From Phycisphaerae bacterium (GTDB taxonomy: Bacteria; Planctomycetota; Phycisphaerae; UBA1845; PWPN01), in the NCBI GenBank assembly GCA_018003015.1, contig JAGNEZ010000023.1:27089-91088 (forward strand): DNA of 64,000 bases. Reading direction: 5' to 3'. The notes under the pieces are model-generated. The model was not told where the DNA came from, made no database searches, and was given only the letters and a program-made list of their open reading frames with translations. The number at the start of each line of letters is the position of its first letter. Position 1 is the first letter of the stretch. The position numbers and the translations under genes are program-made. Shown in pieces: positions 35,640 to 44,754 of the stretch.

Positions 35640-36455
35640 TCAGGTGTTGGCCAGGCGGTGAAGCGTGGCAAAGTACTTCTGAGCCTCGAGGGCGTCTGCC
35701 ACCCGACACTCAAACGTCTGCGGATCCACTCTCCGAACATGCGGCACCGCTTCACAAGCGTGCAAACCTTCCCAGTTGCGAAACCGAATCCTCAGCGCGG
35801 CCGGAAAACCGGGCTTGAGGGGCGGGATCGACTCAGCGTCAAGCACCGCTTTGGCCGCCGTGCGGCGAATCTCGTCTCGAACCTGCTGTATCGGACGCAT
35901 GCGGGCGGCATTGGGACCCCAGCCCGTCTTCGTCATCACCGTGTACACGCCCTGGGGAAGCTCCTCCTTGACCTGGGCCACAAGCTTGTCGTCGCCGGTC
36001 ACCATGACGACGGGAACGCCAAAATGACCGGCAAAGGTCGCAGCCCACCCGGTCTCGCCCAGGGGCTTGTCGTTGACCTCCAGGGCCATCACATTGCTCG
36101 ACCAGGTGTGAGCCAGCGTCCCCCCGGCCGTCGTCGCCCGCGCGTGGTAGCCGATGAGCAATACAACGTCGAAGGTCTCGTCGATCCCTTCAACCATGCT
36201 CCGGAGAGGTCCCCATCCACTGATCAGCTCCGCGAAAGGATGAAGCCGCTCCAATTCAATATTCGTACCCGCACCATGGGAGTCCTTGACCACAATCCGC
36301 TTGGCCCCCGCTTCAACCGCCCCTTCGACGGCCGCGTTCACCTCTTCCACCATCCAGCCACATGCTCGCTTGTAGTCCGCACCATCCGCGGACCAATGGG
36401 TCTGGGCCATCACCCCACAAATGCCCTCAATATCAGCCGAAATGAACACGTTCAC
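35640..36455 (-). CDS. DppA-like D-aminopeptidase (M55 family)
   Basis: 271 residues. ISADIEGI at the start gives the zinc-binding Asp and Glu, and VVKDSHG and IGYHAR supply further metal ligands seen in the M55 family; DppA hydrolyses D-amino-acid peptides. GTG at 36455 is preferred because GGAG lies seven bases upstream, whereas the TTG six bases before has no room for the site. The motif HEVNAAVEGAVEAGA-like helix (NAAVEGAVEAGAKR) fits the family. It is the only minus-strand gene in this neighbourhood, and is divergent from the small protein at 36.6 kb. A role in peptidoglycan or D-peptide turnover is likely. Confidence 0.85.
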   Translation of the reverse strand: MNVFISADIEGICGVMAQTHWSADGADYKRACGWMVEEVNAAVEGAVEAGAKRIVVKDSHGAGTNIELERLHPFAELISGWGPLRSMVEGIDETFDVVLLIGYHARATTAGGTLAHTWSSNVMALEVNDKPLGETGWAATFAGHFGVPVVMVTGDDKLVAQVKEELPQGVYTVMTKTGWGPNAARMRPIQQVRDEIRRTAAKAVLDAESIPPLKPGFPAALRIRFRNWEGLHACEAVPHVRRVDPQTFECRVADALEAQKYFATLHRLANT

Positions 36456-36601
36456 AGCCAATCTCCTGCCGGAACAACCATCCCATCCAACCGCGATCCG
36501 GGCCCGTAAGACTACTGAGCCGCCCCGCCAGGGTCAACCTCGCCCCGGGCGTACCCCCAAGCCCACCACAGGTCTAAAATAGGATGTCAAGGAGGTGTCC
36601 C

Positions 36602-36802
36602 ATGCGGATCGAACTCACCGCCGCCGAATGTGACGTCCTGTCCGATCTGGTGGAGCAGAAGATCTCCGCACTCGGACCCGAGATCCACCACACCAGTACC
36701 AGCCGATTCCGGGAGTACCTCAAGGAGTACCGGCAACGACTGGAAGGGCTGCTTCCACGCCTGCGAAACGAGGAACTCGCCGAGACCACGGCGCCGCCCT
36801 GA
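36602..36802 (+). CDS. Small protein of unknown function
   Basis: 66 residues, starting MRIELTAAECDVLSDLVEQ, mainly helical, with a charged middle (RFREYLKEYRQRLEGLL). A near-perfect AAGGAGGTG lies five bases before the ATG, and a -10-like TAAAAT (36575-36580) lies 21 bases upstream, so it is very likely expressed. No motif shows a function. The N-terminal 'ITAAERDVL' style is common in short planctomycete proteins. The neighbouring genes give no clear context. Confidence 0.65.
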   Translation: MRIELTAAECDVLSDLVEQKISALGPEIHHTSTSRFREYLKEYRQRLEGLLPRLRNEELAETTAPP

Positions 36803-36951
36803 TCGGCCTCTCCTCGCGGCACGAAGACGCCACCCTCGGATGCTCAGACGCAACCCCGTGCGTCCGATGGGAAAATGCTGCAGAGCGGGCCGTCGGTAAA
36901 CCCGCCCCCGCGCCAGCTTCCTGCGAGATGCCGACCGGGCGAGCAGCCCCG

Positions 36952-36981
36952 TTGTTCGAGCCGACGTGTTCCCGCTACAAT
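36952..36981 (+). promoter_or_regulatory. Candidate promoter of the first TlpA-like gene
   Basis: TTGTTC (36952-36957) and TACAAT (36976-36981) with an 18-base spacer, about 60 bases before the start at 37042. Confidence 0.45.
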
Positions 36982-37041
36982 GCTCCACCTGGGGGCCACC
37001 CGAGTGTGACCTCGCTCCAAACGCCTTTCATGGGAGTCCAT

Positions 37042-38055
37042 ATGCGCTTACGTTCGACGCTGATGATCCTGATCCTCGCCGCAACGCCGGCAGCTTCGCC
37101 CGTCCTCGGACTCGATGTGGGCGACCCGGCCCCCCCCCTGCAGATCACGGAGTGGGTGGCCGGCAAGGCCGTCGACCTCAAGACCGGCAAGGGCAAAACC
37201 GTCTATGTCCTCGAGTTCTGGGCCACTTGGTGCGGCCCGTGCAAGATGAGCATCCCGCATCTCACCCAACTGCAAGCCAAATACAAGGACAAGGAGGTGG
37301 TCATTATCGGAATCAGCGACGAGCCGCCCGGTACCATCAGGCCTTTCATGAAGAACATGGGCGACAAGATGGTCTACACCGTCGCTGCCGACAAGGCCGG
37401 CACAACCATGCGGACCTACCTGGGAGGCTTTGGCGTTAACGGCATCCCCTACGCATGCATCGTCGACAAAAGTGGCACAATCGTGTGGCACGGTTCGCCT
37501 TTCGAGGAACTCGACGACACACTGGAACAGGTGGTCAACGGTAAGTTCGACGTGGAGGCCGCGAAACGCAGCGCCAAGGCAGTCAAGATGCTCGACACCT
37601 ACTTCGGTACCCTCATCAAGGCTTCCGAGACCTCAAACACCAAGGACAAGGACAAACTGGCCTCGGACGCACGCAAGACGGGCGACGAAATCCTCAAGCT
37701 GGCCGACAAGAACCCCAAGGTGCTCTCGATCCTCGCCCTCAACATCCTCCTGCACCCGCAGCTCAAGATCCGCGATCGCGAACTGGCCCTCAAGGCCGCG
37801 AGTACCGCCAAAGATCTGGCAGGCGGAAAGGACTTCGCCATCCTCGATGCCTACGCCCGCGTCCTGTGGGAGACAGGGAAACGAAACGAAGCCGTCAAAC
37901 ACCAGAAGGACGCCGTCGCCCTGGCCAAGGACCCGACGATCAGGCAGCAGCTGACCGCGACGCTCAAGGAATATGAGCAGAGCCTGGACGGCGACAAGCC
38001 CACCGCAAGCCAACCCCCAGCTACCCCCGCCACAAAGGACAAGCCGGCCAAATGA
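37042..38055 (+). CDS. Secreted TlpA-like thioredoxin with C-terminal helical region (copy 1)
   Basis: 337 residues. A signal peptide (1-22) is followed by a TlpA/redoxin domain: FWATWCGPCKMSIPHL with the WCGPC active site, and a cis-Pro loop GVNGIPYACIVD. The remaining 150 residues are helical and resemble TPR-type repeats (LAKDLAGGKDFAILDAYARVLWETGKRNEA), probably for partner binding. GGGAG lies five bases before the ATG. It would reduce periplasmic disulfides or assist cytochrome maturation. The gene 206 bases downstream is a close paralogue with the same domain order. Confidence 0.85.
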   Translation: MRLRSTLMILILAATPAASPVLGLDVGDPAPPLQITEWVAGKAVDLKTGKGKTVYVLEFWATWCGPCKMSIPHLTQLQAKYKDKEVVIIGISDEPPGTIRPFMKNMGDKMVYTVAADKAGTTMRTYLGGFGVNGIPYACIVDKSGTIVWHGSPFEELDDTLEQVVNGKFDVEAAKRSAKAVKMLDTYFGTLIKASETSNTKDKDKLASDARKTGDEILKLADKNPKVLSILALNILLHPQLKIRDRELALKAASTAKDLAGGKDFAILDAYARVLWETGKRNEAVKHQKDAVALAKDPTIRQQLTATLKEYEQSLDGDKPTASQPPATPATKDKPAK

Positions 38056-38170
38056 CCCACCCGGCCAGGCCCCCGCCCCAGCCGTCACGCCCCACTCCGC
38101 CCGGGCCGCAGCCCGAGGACCAGGCCCAACCCCCGGCCGCCGTTGTCCCCGACGCTTCACCGCCAGATGA

Positions 38171-38199
38171 TTGCCGGTCATCCGCTTTCCCGGTAGGAT
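38171..38199 (+). promoter_or_regulatory. Candidate promoter of the second TlpA-like gene
   Basis: TTGCCG (38171-38176) and TAGGAT (38194-38199), 17 bases apart, about 60 bases before the start at 38262. The second copy therefore seems to have its own promoter. Confidence 0.5.
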
Positions 38200-38261
38200 A
38201 CCCATCTTGAGGCTTGTATGGCTTTCGTCCCGATTCTGACTTGACGGATAGGAGTAGATCC

Positions 38262-39245
38262 ATGCGATCCCGCTTCGCCCTCCTCGCCTTCGCCCTGACC
38301 GGCCTTGTCACCACCACCTCCACCTTCGCACTTGACCTGGGCAGTCCCGCTCCCGCCCTGCAGATCAGCGAATGGGCCAAGGGAAACGCTCAGAGCCTCA
38401 GGGCCGGCAAGGGCAAAAACGTCTTCGTCGTGGAATTCTGGGCAACCTGGTGCGGCCCGTGCAAGATGAGCATCCCGCACCTCACCGAGATGCAGGCCAA
38501 GTACAAGGACAAGGGCCTCGTGGTCATCGGCATCACCGACGAACAACCCGGCGTCGTCAAGGAGTTCCTCCAGAAGATGGGCGACAAGATGCAGTACACC
38601 GTGGCCATCGACAAGGCCCACGCCACCACCAAAGCCTATATGGGCGGCTTCGGCGCCCGTGGCATCCCCTTCGCATGCGTCGTGGACAAGGCCGGGCTGA
38701 TCATCTGGAACGGCAACCCGCTCGACGGACTGGACGAGGTGATCGACCAGGTGATGGAGGGCAAGTACGACCTCGAGGCCGCCAAGCAAGGCCGGAAAGC
38801 CGAGAAGCGAGCCGATGTCTACTTCTCCCTGATCCCGCGAGCCGACGCCGCCAAGACCGCCGATGGCAAGGCCAAGATGCTGAAGGACGCCCGACGAATT
38901 GGCGATGAAGTCGTCACCCTTGCCGCCAAAAGCCCCAACGTGCTCAACAGCTTCGCTTGGACGATTCTCACCGACGAGAAGTTCAAGAACCGGGATGTCG
39001 AACTCGCCCTCAAGGCCGCCCAGAAGGCCGTCGAACTGACCGAGAACAAGAACCCCAACATCCTCGACACCTATGCCCGGGCACTCTGGGACAGTAACCG
39101 CAAGGAGGAGGCCCTCAAGATTCAGCGGCAAGCCGTCGAACTCGAGAAAACGCCCGCCGGCAAGGCCGCCCTCAAAAAGACACTCCAGACATACGAGCGC
39201 GAACTGAAGAGCGCCGAGACACCGGCCGCTAAGCCCGCCAAGTGA
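38262..39245 (+). CDS. Secreted TlpA-like thioredoxin with C-terminal helical region (copy 2)
   Basis: 327 residues, built exactly like copy 1: signal peptide, FWATWCGPCKMSIPHLTEMQAKYKDK, cis-Pro loop GARGIPFACVVD, then a TPR-like helical tail (NPNILDTYARALWDSNRKEEAL). Long blocks are near identical between the two, while the tails have diverged, so this is an old tandem duplication. GGAG lies about eight bases before the ATG. Both copies keep the WCGPC site and should be redox-active. They may serve different partners, since the tails differ most. Confidence 0.85.
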   Translation: MRSRFALLAFALTGLVTTTSTFALDLGSPAPALQISEWAKGNAQSLRAGKGKNVFVVEFWATWCGPCKMSIPHLTEMQAKYKDKGLVVIGITDEQPGVVKEFLQKMGDKMQYTVAIDKAHATTKAYMGGFGARGIPFACVVDKAGLIIWNGNPLDGLDEVIDQVMEGKYDLEAAKQGRKAEKRADVYFSLIPRADAAKTADGKAKMLKDARRIGDEVVTLAAKSPNVLNSFAWTILTDEKFKNRDVELALKAAQKAVELTENKNPNILDTYARALWDSNRKEEALKIQRQAVELEKTPAGKAALKKTLQTYERELKSAETPAAKPAK

Positions 39246-39296
39246 GCGGCGACCACGGCCCGTGACCGCCGACAGGTCAGGTGTGCCGCAATTGCA

Positions 39297-40640
39297 TCAA
39301 CCGGGCGACGAACCGTCAGACATGCGAACCTGCCGGTGGTCAATTACCCGCTTGGCCTTCCCAACAGTCCGCTCCAGGCTGTGCGGCTCGACCAACTCGA
39401 CCTCGATGTGAATGCCGGTAATGATCCCGATCTCTCGCTCGATCCGGCCTTTCAAGGCCCGCAGCTCGCTGATCCGATCCGAAAAGTCCTGCGGCCGGAT
39501 CTCAACCTTGACCTTGGCCTCATCCATGGCACCCGGACGATCCAGCTCGATGACGTAGTGCGGAGCAGTCCCTTCGACACGCAGCAGGGCTTCCTCGATC
39601 TGAGACGGGAAAACGTTCACGCCGCGAATGATCAGCATGTCATCTGAGCGGCCCACCACCCGGCTCATTCGCACCGTCGTCCGCCCGCAGGGACAGGGAG
39701 AGGAGTCCAGCCAAGCGATGTCCCGCGTGCGGTATCGCAGCACCGGCATCGCCTCTTTCGTCAACGTCGTGATCACCAGCTCACCCTTCTCGCCCACCGG
39801 AACCGGTTCAAGAGTGTCAGGATTCAGGCATTCGACGAGGAAATGATCCTCCTGCAGGTGCATGCCGTTCTGAACAGCGCACTCCCCGCTGACGCCGGGA
39901 CCCATGACCTCGCTCAGGCCGTAGTTGTTGAACGCATGGATGCCCAGCTCGGCCTCAATCCGCACACGCATGTCCTCTGTCCAGGGCTCGCCACCAAAGT
40001 GACCGTACCGGAGCTTCAGGTCACCAGGGCTCAGCCCCTGCTCGCGACCAACCTCCGCAATGTTGAGGGCGTAGCTGGGCGTACAGATGAGAACGTCGGC
40101 CTTGAGGTCCTGTAGGAGCAGAATCTGGCGATTCGTGTTACCCGCCGCCGCCGGAACAATCGCGGCTCCAACCCGCTCCACGCCCTGGTGAAGACCGAAC
40201 CCGCCGGTAAACAAGCCATACCCGAAAGCAATGTGCACCATGTGCTCCGGGCGCAGCCCGCCAGCCACCAGGAACCGAGCGCAAAGATCCGACCAGAGAA
40301 CCATGTCAGCGGCGTTGTAGGCCACGAACACCGGCTTGCCCGTCGTCCCGGAGGAACCGTGGATCCGAACCACCTGCTCCCGGGGAACGGCCAGCAGGCC
40401 CAGCGGGTAATGACGCCGAAAGTCCTCCTTGGTGGTGACGGGCAGCCGGCGGATGTCATCCAGCGTCCGGATCGACTCCGGCCCAACACCCAGCCGGGCC
40501 AGGGCCTCCTTGTAGAAAGGCACCGCCGAAACGCGGGCCACACAAGACCGCAACCGCTCGAGCTGGCACGCCCGCAACTGGTCGCGGGACATGGTCTCCT
40601 CGGCATCCCAGACCCGGTTCTCGACTTTGAACTCTGGCAT
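39297..40640 (-). CDS. paaK: Phenylacetate-CoA ligase-like enzyme (copy A)
   Basis: 447 residues of the AMP-forming acyl-CoA synthetase superfamily. The phosphate loop reads SSGTTGKPVFVAY, and the later motifs YGLSEVMGPGV and RYRTRDIAWL are typical of PaaK. The C-terminal domain (RGVNVFPSQIEEALL...KAKRVID) carries the lysine for adenylation. A CPCGRT pair may be a zinc site seen in the family. It would activate phenylacetate, indoleacetate or another aryl acid to its CoA thioester. It is the last gene of the aryl-acid series and pairs with copy B upstream. Confidence 0.9.
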   Translation of the reverse strand: MPEFKVENRVWDAEETMSRDQLRACQLERLRSCVARVSAVPFYKEALARLGVGPESIRTLDDIRRLPVTTKEDFRRHYPLGLLAVPREQVVRIHGSSGTTGKPVFVAYNAADMVLWSDLCARFLVAGGLRPEHMVHIAFGYGLFTGGFGLHQGVERVGAAIVPAAAGNTNRQILLLQDLKADVLICTPSYALNIAEVGREQGLSPGDLKLRYGHFGGEPWTEDMRVRIEAELGIHAFNNYGLSEVMGPGVSGECAVQNGMHLQEDHFLVECLNPDTLEPVPVGEKGELVITTLTKEAMPVLRYRTRDIAWLDSSPCPCGRTTVRMSRVVGRSDDMLIIRGVNVFPSQIEEALLRVEGTAPHYVIELDRPGAMDEAKVKVEIRPQDFSDRISELRALKGRIEREIGIITGIHIEVELVEPHSLERTVGKAKRVIDHRQVRMSDGSSPG

Positions 40641-40708
40641 GAATCGTTTCCATCCGGTTCATGGACACCCGCAGCCCGGCTCCGCCCGACAGGAAGACCA
40701 CCGCCGGA

Positions 40709-41143
40709 TCAGTCCTTCGTCAGTTGCTCGAGTTCGGTGATCACGCCCACTCGCTTGGCGGTCAACGTCTTCAATGCCTGGTCGGGATTGTCGAAACGGA
40801 ACACCATGACCGCACGGTCACCCCTGCGGGCAGTGAACGAGTACACGTACTCGATGTTCAGTTCGCTCTGCTCGATGACCGCCAGGACGCCGTCGAGACC
40901 ACCCGGCCGGTCGGGAACCTCAACCGCAATGACCTCGGTCAGATTGACGACGCATCCGGCCTTCTCCAGGACCGCCTTGGCTTTGGGGGCGTCCTGCACA
41001 ATCAGGCGGAGAATGCCGAACTGCTCGGTATCCGCCAGTGACATCGTGAGAATGTTGATGCCGGCATCGGCCAGCACCTTCGTGGGCACTCGCAGCGTGC
41101 GCGGCTTGTTCTCGAGAAACAGTGACAACTGCTGGATTTTCAT
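40709..41143 (-). CDS. ACT-domain protein, tandem
   Basis: 144 residues with two ACT-like halves: MKIQQLSLFLENKPRTLRVPTKVLADAGINI, then TEVIAVEVPDRPGGLDGVLAVIEQSELNIEYVYSF. ACT domains bind amino acids and regulate enzymes. Proteins of this kind are often encoded next to indolepyruvate oxidoreductase and phenylacetate-CoA ligase, and this is the case here, so an aromatic amino acid is the likely ligand (inference). GAGGTGAGCC precedes the ATG. Confidence 0.85.
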   Translation of the reverse strand: MKIQQLSLFLENKPRTLRVPTKVLADAGINILTMSLADTEQFGILRLIVQDAPKAKAVLEKAGCVVNLTEVIAVEVPDRPGGLDGVLAVIEQSELNIEYVYSFTARRGDRAVMVFRFDNPDQALKTLTAKRVGVITELEQLTKD

Positions 41144-41207
41144 GGCTCACCTCGATCCTTTCCCGGGAACTCCGCCCGGATGACTGACCGGCCCGATCAT
41201 CTCACCC

Positions 41208-42542
41208 TCACATGTTCCTCTTGTCGATCACCCGTTTGGCCTTGCCCTGACTCCGCTCGATGGTGTGAGGCTCAACCAGACGAATCTTGACTCGAATACC
41301 GAGGGTGCGCTCGACCGCGTGAGCCAGCTTGCCCTGAACCTGCTCCATGGCCTTGACTTTGTCGCTGAAGATCTCCGCGGTAACCTCAACCTGCACCTCA
41401 ACCTGGTCGAGCCCCTTGTCCCGGGTCAGGATAATCTGATAGTGCGGCAACGTGCCCTCCACACTCAGCAGCGCGGCCTCGATCTGCGACGGGAACACGT
41501 TCACCCCCCGGATGATGAACATGTCGTCGCTGCGCCGGCCGATCCGCCGAATCCGGCAAAGGGTCCGCCCACACTTCGACGGCCCGGACAAGAACGCGGT
41601 AATGTCATGCGTGCGGTACCGGATAACCGGCATGGCCCGCTTACTCAACGTGGTCAGAACTAGCTCACCCTCCTCACCCTCGGGCAGCGGCTCGCCGGTC
41701 TGAGGATCGACAATCTCCGGATAGAAGTGGTCCTCAAAGATGAACAGCCCATCCTGACCTTCCGCTTCCGAGGCCACCCCGGGACCAATGATCTCCGACA
41801 GGCCGTAAATGTCGTAAGCCTTGATGCCCGATCCCGCTTCGATGTGCTTGCGCATCTGCTCCGTCCAGGGCTCGGCGCCAAAAATGCCCGCCCGCAACGG
41901 AAGATCGTGCATGTCGATGCCCATCTCGCCGGCTCGCTCGATCAGATGGATGAAGTAGCTCGGCGTAGAGCAGATCGCGGTAACGCCAAAATCCTTCATG
42001 ACCATGATCTGCCGGTCACTGTTGCCGCCGGAAATCGGAATCACCGTCGCACCCAGAGCCTCCGCACCATAGTGGGCACCCAGGCCACCGGTGAACAAGC
42101 CGTACCCGTACGCGTTCTGGATGATGTCCCCACGATGCAGGCCACAGGCCGCAAACGTCCGCACCATGACGCTGGCCCAGACCTCAATGTCCTCCTTCGT
42201 GTAGGACACAACAATCGGCTTGCCGGTCGTGCCGCTCGAGGCATGCAGCCGCACAATCTCCGACATCGGACTGGCAAACAGGCCAAACGGATAGGTGTCT
42301 CGCAGATCGGTCTTCTGCGAAAACGGCAGCTTCACAATGTCGTTCAGGCTGCGGATATCGGCCGGGTTCAAACCCCGTTCCTTCATCCGGCTGCGGAAGA
42401 GCCCCACGTTGTCGAAGGCTCTCTGAACAACGGCCGTCAGCCGCCGAAACTGCAGATCGCGCATCTGCGGCTTCGGCAAAAAGTCCATGGCGCTGGCCGG
42501 ATGAAAACCGCCGGGCAAATCATTCCACTGTTCAATCGTCAT
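41208..42542 (-). CDS. paaK: Phenylacetate-CoA ligase-like enzyme (copy B)
   Basis: 444 residues, same family and motifs as copy A: SSGTTGKPIVVSYTKEDIEVW, IYGLSEIIGPGV, RYRTHDITAFL, RGVNVFPSQIEAALLSVEG, and KAKRVID near the C-terminus. Copies A and B differ clearly along their length, so this is not a recent duplication, and they may act on different aryl acids. It has GAGGGCTC before the ATG. It lies directly after the IorB gene, in the same operon-like series. Confidence 0.9.
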   Translation of the reverse strand: MTIEQWNDLPGGFHPASAMDFLPKPQMRDLQFRRLTAVVQRAFDNVGLFRSRMKERGLNPADIRSLNDIVKLPFSQKTDLRDTYPFGLFASPMSEIVRLHASSGTTGKPIVVSYTKEDIEVWASVMVRTFAACGLHRGDIIQNAYGYGLFTGGLGAHYGAEALGATVIPISGGNSDRQIMVMKDFGVTAICSTPSYFIHLIERAGEMGIDMHDLPLRAGIFGAEPWTEQMRKHIEAGSGIKAYDIYGLSEIIGPGVASEAEGQDGLFIFEDHFYPEIVDPQTGEPLPEGEEGELVLTTLSKRAMPVIRYRTHDITAFLSGPSKCGRTLCRIRRIGRRSDDMFIIRGVNVFPSQIEAALLSVEGTLPHYQIILTRDKGLDQVEVQVEVTAEIFSDKVKAMEQVQGKLAHAVERTLGIRVKIRLVEPHTIERSQGKAKRVIDKRNM

Positions 42543-42581
42543 CGAAGAGCCCTCCCGCTTGAATACGGCCCGACGCGGGCA

Positions 42582-43067
42582 CTACACCTTCTTCCCAGAC
42601 TCCCGCCCCAGGGCGAAAGCCTGATCGTTCATCTCATGCAGCTTCTCGGGCAGATTGGCCCGCACCACCTTCAGCCACGCCTCGACCTCAAAAGGAAAAT
42701 GGGCACTCAACACGCCCAGGAGAGCAATGTTCAGACACTTGCTGCTCGGCAGCCGATCCGCCGGAACGGCGTCCGGCGCAACCAACACCCCGCCAGGACG
42801 TAAATGCCGCTTGCTGTTCTCCAACTCCTCGGGCGCAAGAACGACCAGGTAGTCCGCCTGACCCTCCGGAACCATCGGGCTGAAAACCTCCTGGCCGAAC
42901 CGGACATCGCTCGTCACCGAACCGCCTCGCTGGCTCATCCCGTGAAGCTCACTCTTCTTGACCGCAAGCCCCTGCTCAAAGGCAACTTCCGCCAGGATGT
43001 CCGAGGCCTTGATCACACCCTGCCCGCCAAGCCCGGCGAAAACCACGTTGGTGACTCTGCCCACCAT
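42582..43067 (-). CDS. iorB: Indolepyruvate ferredoxin oxidoreductase, beta subunit
   Basis: 161 residues. FAGLGGQGVIKASDILAEVAFEQGL is the gamma-type domain of 2-oxoacid:ferredoxin oxidoreductases, followed by KKSELHGMSQRGGSVTSDVRFG, a conserved CoA-related loop. IorB works with IorA to convert arylpyruvate + CoA + oxidised ferredoxin to arylacetyl-CoA + CO2. It starts 17 bases after the iorA stop, with GGGGAG seven bases before the ATG. At 161 residues it is slightly shorter than usual (about 190). Confidence 0.88.
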   Translation of the reverse strand: MVGRVTNVVFAGLGGQGVIKASDILAEVAFEQGLAVKKSELHGMSQRGGSVTSDVRFGQEVFSPMVPEGQADYLVVLAPEELENSKRHLRPGGVLVAPDAVPADRLPSSKCLNIALLGVLSAHFPFEVEAWLKVVRANLPEKLHEMNDQAFALGRESGKKV

Positions 43068-43084
43068 CACATGACTCCCCTGCT

Positions 43085-44701
43085 TCAAGACGCGGACGAA
43101 CACGCCGCTGCGGCCCCCGCCTGTCGCTCGTATTCCTTGATCTTGCCGGCCGCCAGCAGGCACGGACGCCGAGCCACGATCACCCACAACCCGCCGTCAC
43201 CCAACACCCGCCGAAGCAAAGCCTCGAAACCCTCGGGGTCGCCCACCGGGTCCGTCACCACCACGTTCGGAATCCCCAACGACCGCGCCAGATCCTCGAT
43301 CCTGACCTTGCCCGTACTCTTGTGGTCCAGCGTACGCCCCGTGGCCGGGTGCTCCTGCAAGCCGGTCATCGCCGTCGTACCATTGTCCAGGATCACGACC
43401 ACGTGCCCCGTCGGCGGCGGATTGTACACCATCTCCACCAGCCCGGTGATCCCGCTGTGCATGAAGGTGCTGTCCCCGATAACGCTGATCACCCGGCGGG
43501 CTTGCTCCTCCGGGAGCACATGCCGCAGCCCCAGACCCGCACCAATGCTCGCCCCCATGCAAACACAGCTGTCCATCGCCTCGAACGGCGGAAGCACACC
43601 GAGCGTGTAACAGCCAATGTCACCGGCCACGATGCAGTTGAGCTTGGCGAATGTCGTGAACCCGGTCCGGTGCGGGCAGGCATTGCACAATTGCGGCGGC
43701 TTGCCCCGAGGCGGCGGAGCCTCCGGAGAAGTGTCGTTGGCCAGGATCCGCTGCACCCGGGCGACATTCAGCTCCCCAAACCGATACATCTCCGACTTGC
43801 CCTCGACGTTCAAACCCGCCGCGCGCAGCGCGTCAACCAGGTAGGGATCCCCCTCCTCAATAACCACGCAACGGTCAATCGTGTCCACGAACCTGCGAAC
43901 CATCTCCACCGGCAGCGGATAAGTCATCCCCAGCTTGAGGAAACTCGCCTCCGGCGCCGCTTCACGGGCATGCATGTACGAAATACCCGAGGTGATAATG
44001 CCCAGCGTGCCGTCGCCGCTGTACACAATCCCGTTAGGGCCGGAAGTCTCGTTCCAGGCGGTGATCTCGGCCAGCTTCTGCCGCAGCCGACGATGGGCCG
44101 GACGGGCATAGGCAGGTATCATCACCCGACTCGGAATGTCTCTCTGGAAGCTCGGGCCCGACTTGGGCCGGGCCAGCTCACGCCGAACCACGGCCGTCTT
44201 GGCATGGCAAACCCGCGTGGTCATTCGGAATAGCACGGGAATCCGCCAACGTTCCGAGATCTCGATCGCCAACGCGGCGAAATCGTAAGCTTCCTGCGAA
44301 TCGGAGGGCTCGAGCATGGGCACGCCGGCGGCAACGGCAAACCGGCGGTTGTCCTGCTCGTTCTGGCTCGAGGCCATCCCCGGATCATCCGCCGAAACCA
44401 CCACCAGGGCCCCGGTCACCCCCGTATAGGCCACAGTGAACAAGGGATCGGCGGCCACGTTCAGGCCGACGTGCTTCATCGTCACCAGCGCCCGGGCCCC
44501 ACCGAACGCCGCCCCAATACCCACCTCGAGCGCCACCTTCTCATTCGGCGACCACCGCGACCGTCCACCCAGAGAACTAAAGTGTTCCAGAATCTCGGTC
44601 GAGGGCGTGCCGGGATAGCCAGTACCAAGCGCAACCCCAGCATCAATAGCAGCCTGGGCAACCGCTTCATCGCCGGTCAGCAGATAGCGATTCCGCTCCA
44701 T
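43085..44701 (-). CDS. iorA: Indolepyruvate ferredoxin oxidoreductase, alpha subunit, lacking the ferredoxin domain
   Basis: 538 residues. The N-terminal part (GYPGTPSTEILEHFSSL, then VALEVGIGAAFGGARALVTMKHVGLNVAADPLF) and the ThDP-binding part (GDSTFMHSGITGLVEMVYN) are typical. LCNACPHRTGF is a cysteine pair seen in the family. IorA normally ends with a two-cluster ferredoxin domain of about 60-90 residues. Here the protein stops soon after ARRPCLLAAGKIKEYE, so that domain is missing and electrons must go to another protein. GGAGG lies seven bases before the ATG at 44701. Confidence 0.9.
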   Translation of the reverse strand: MERNRYLLTGDEAVAQAAIDAGVALGTGYPGTPSTEILEHFSSLGGRSRWSPNEKVALEVGIGAAFGGARALVTMKHVGLNVAADPLFTVAYTGVTGALVVVSADDPGMASSQNEQDNRRFAVAAGVPMLEPSDSQEAYDFAALAIEISERWRIPVLFRMTTRVCHAKTAVVRRELARPKSGPSFQRDIPSRVMIPAYARPAHRRLRQKLAEITAWNETSGPNGIVYSGDGTLGIITSGISYMHAREAAPEASFLKLGMTYPLPVEMVRRFVDTIDRCVVIEEGDPYLVDALRAAGLNVEGKSEMYRFGELNVARVQRILANDTSPEAPPPRGKPPQLCNACPHRTGFTTFAKLNCIVAGDIGCYTLGVLPPFEAMDSCVCMGASIGAGLGLRHVLPEEQARRVISVIGDSTFMHSGITGLVEMVYNPPPTGHVVVILDNGTTAMTGLQEHPATGRTLDHKSTGKVRIEDLARSLGIPNVVVTDPVGDPEGFEALLRRVLGDGGLWVIVARRPCLLAAGKIKEYERQAGAAAACSSAS

Positions 44702-44754
44702 CCCGTCGCCTCCAAGCACCGACGGCGCCTCCGCCCTCGGCAAACCTCAAGCCT

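Noticed and set aside
42361..42380. tRNA T-arm-like GGGTTCAAACCCC
   Set aside because: It lies within the phenylacetate-CoA ligase gene, with no acceptor stem or anticodon arm around it.
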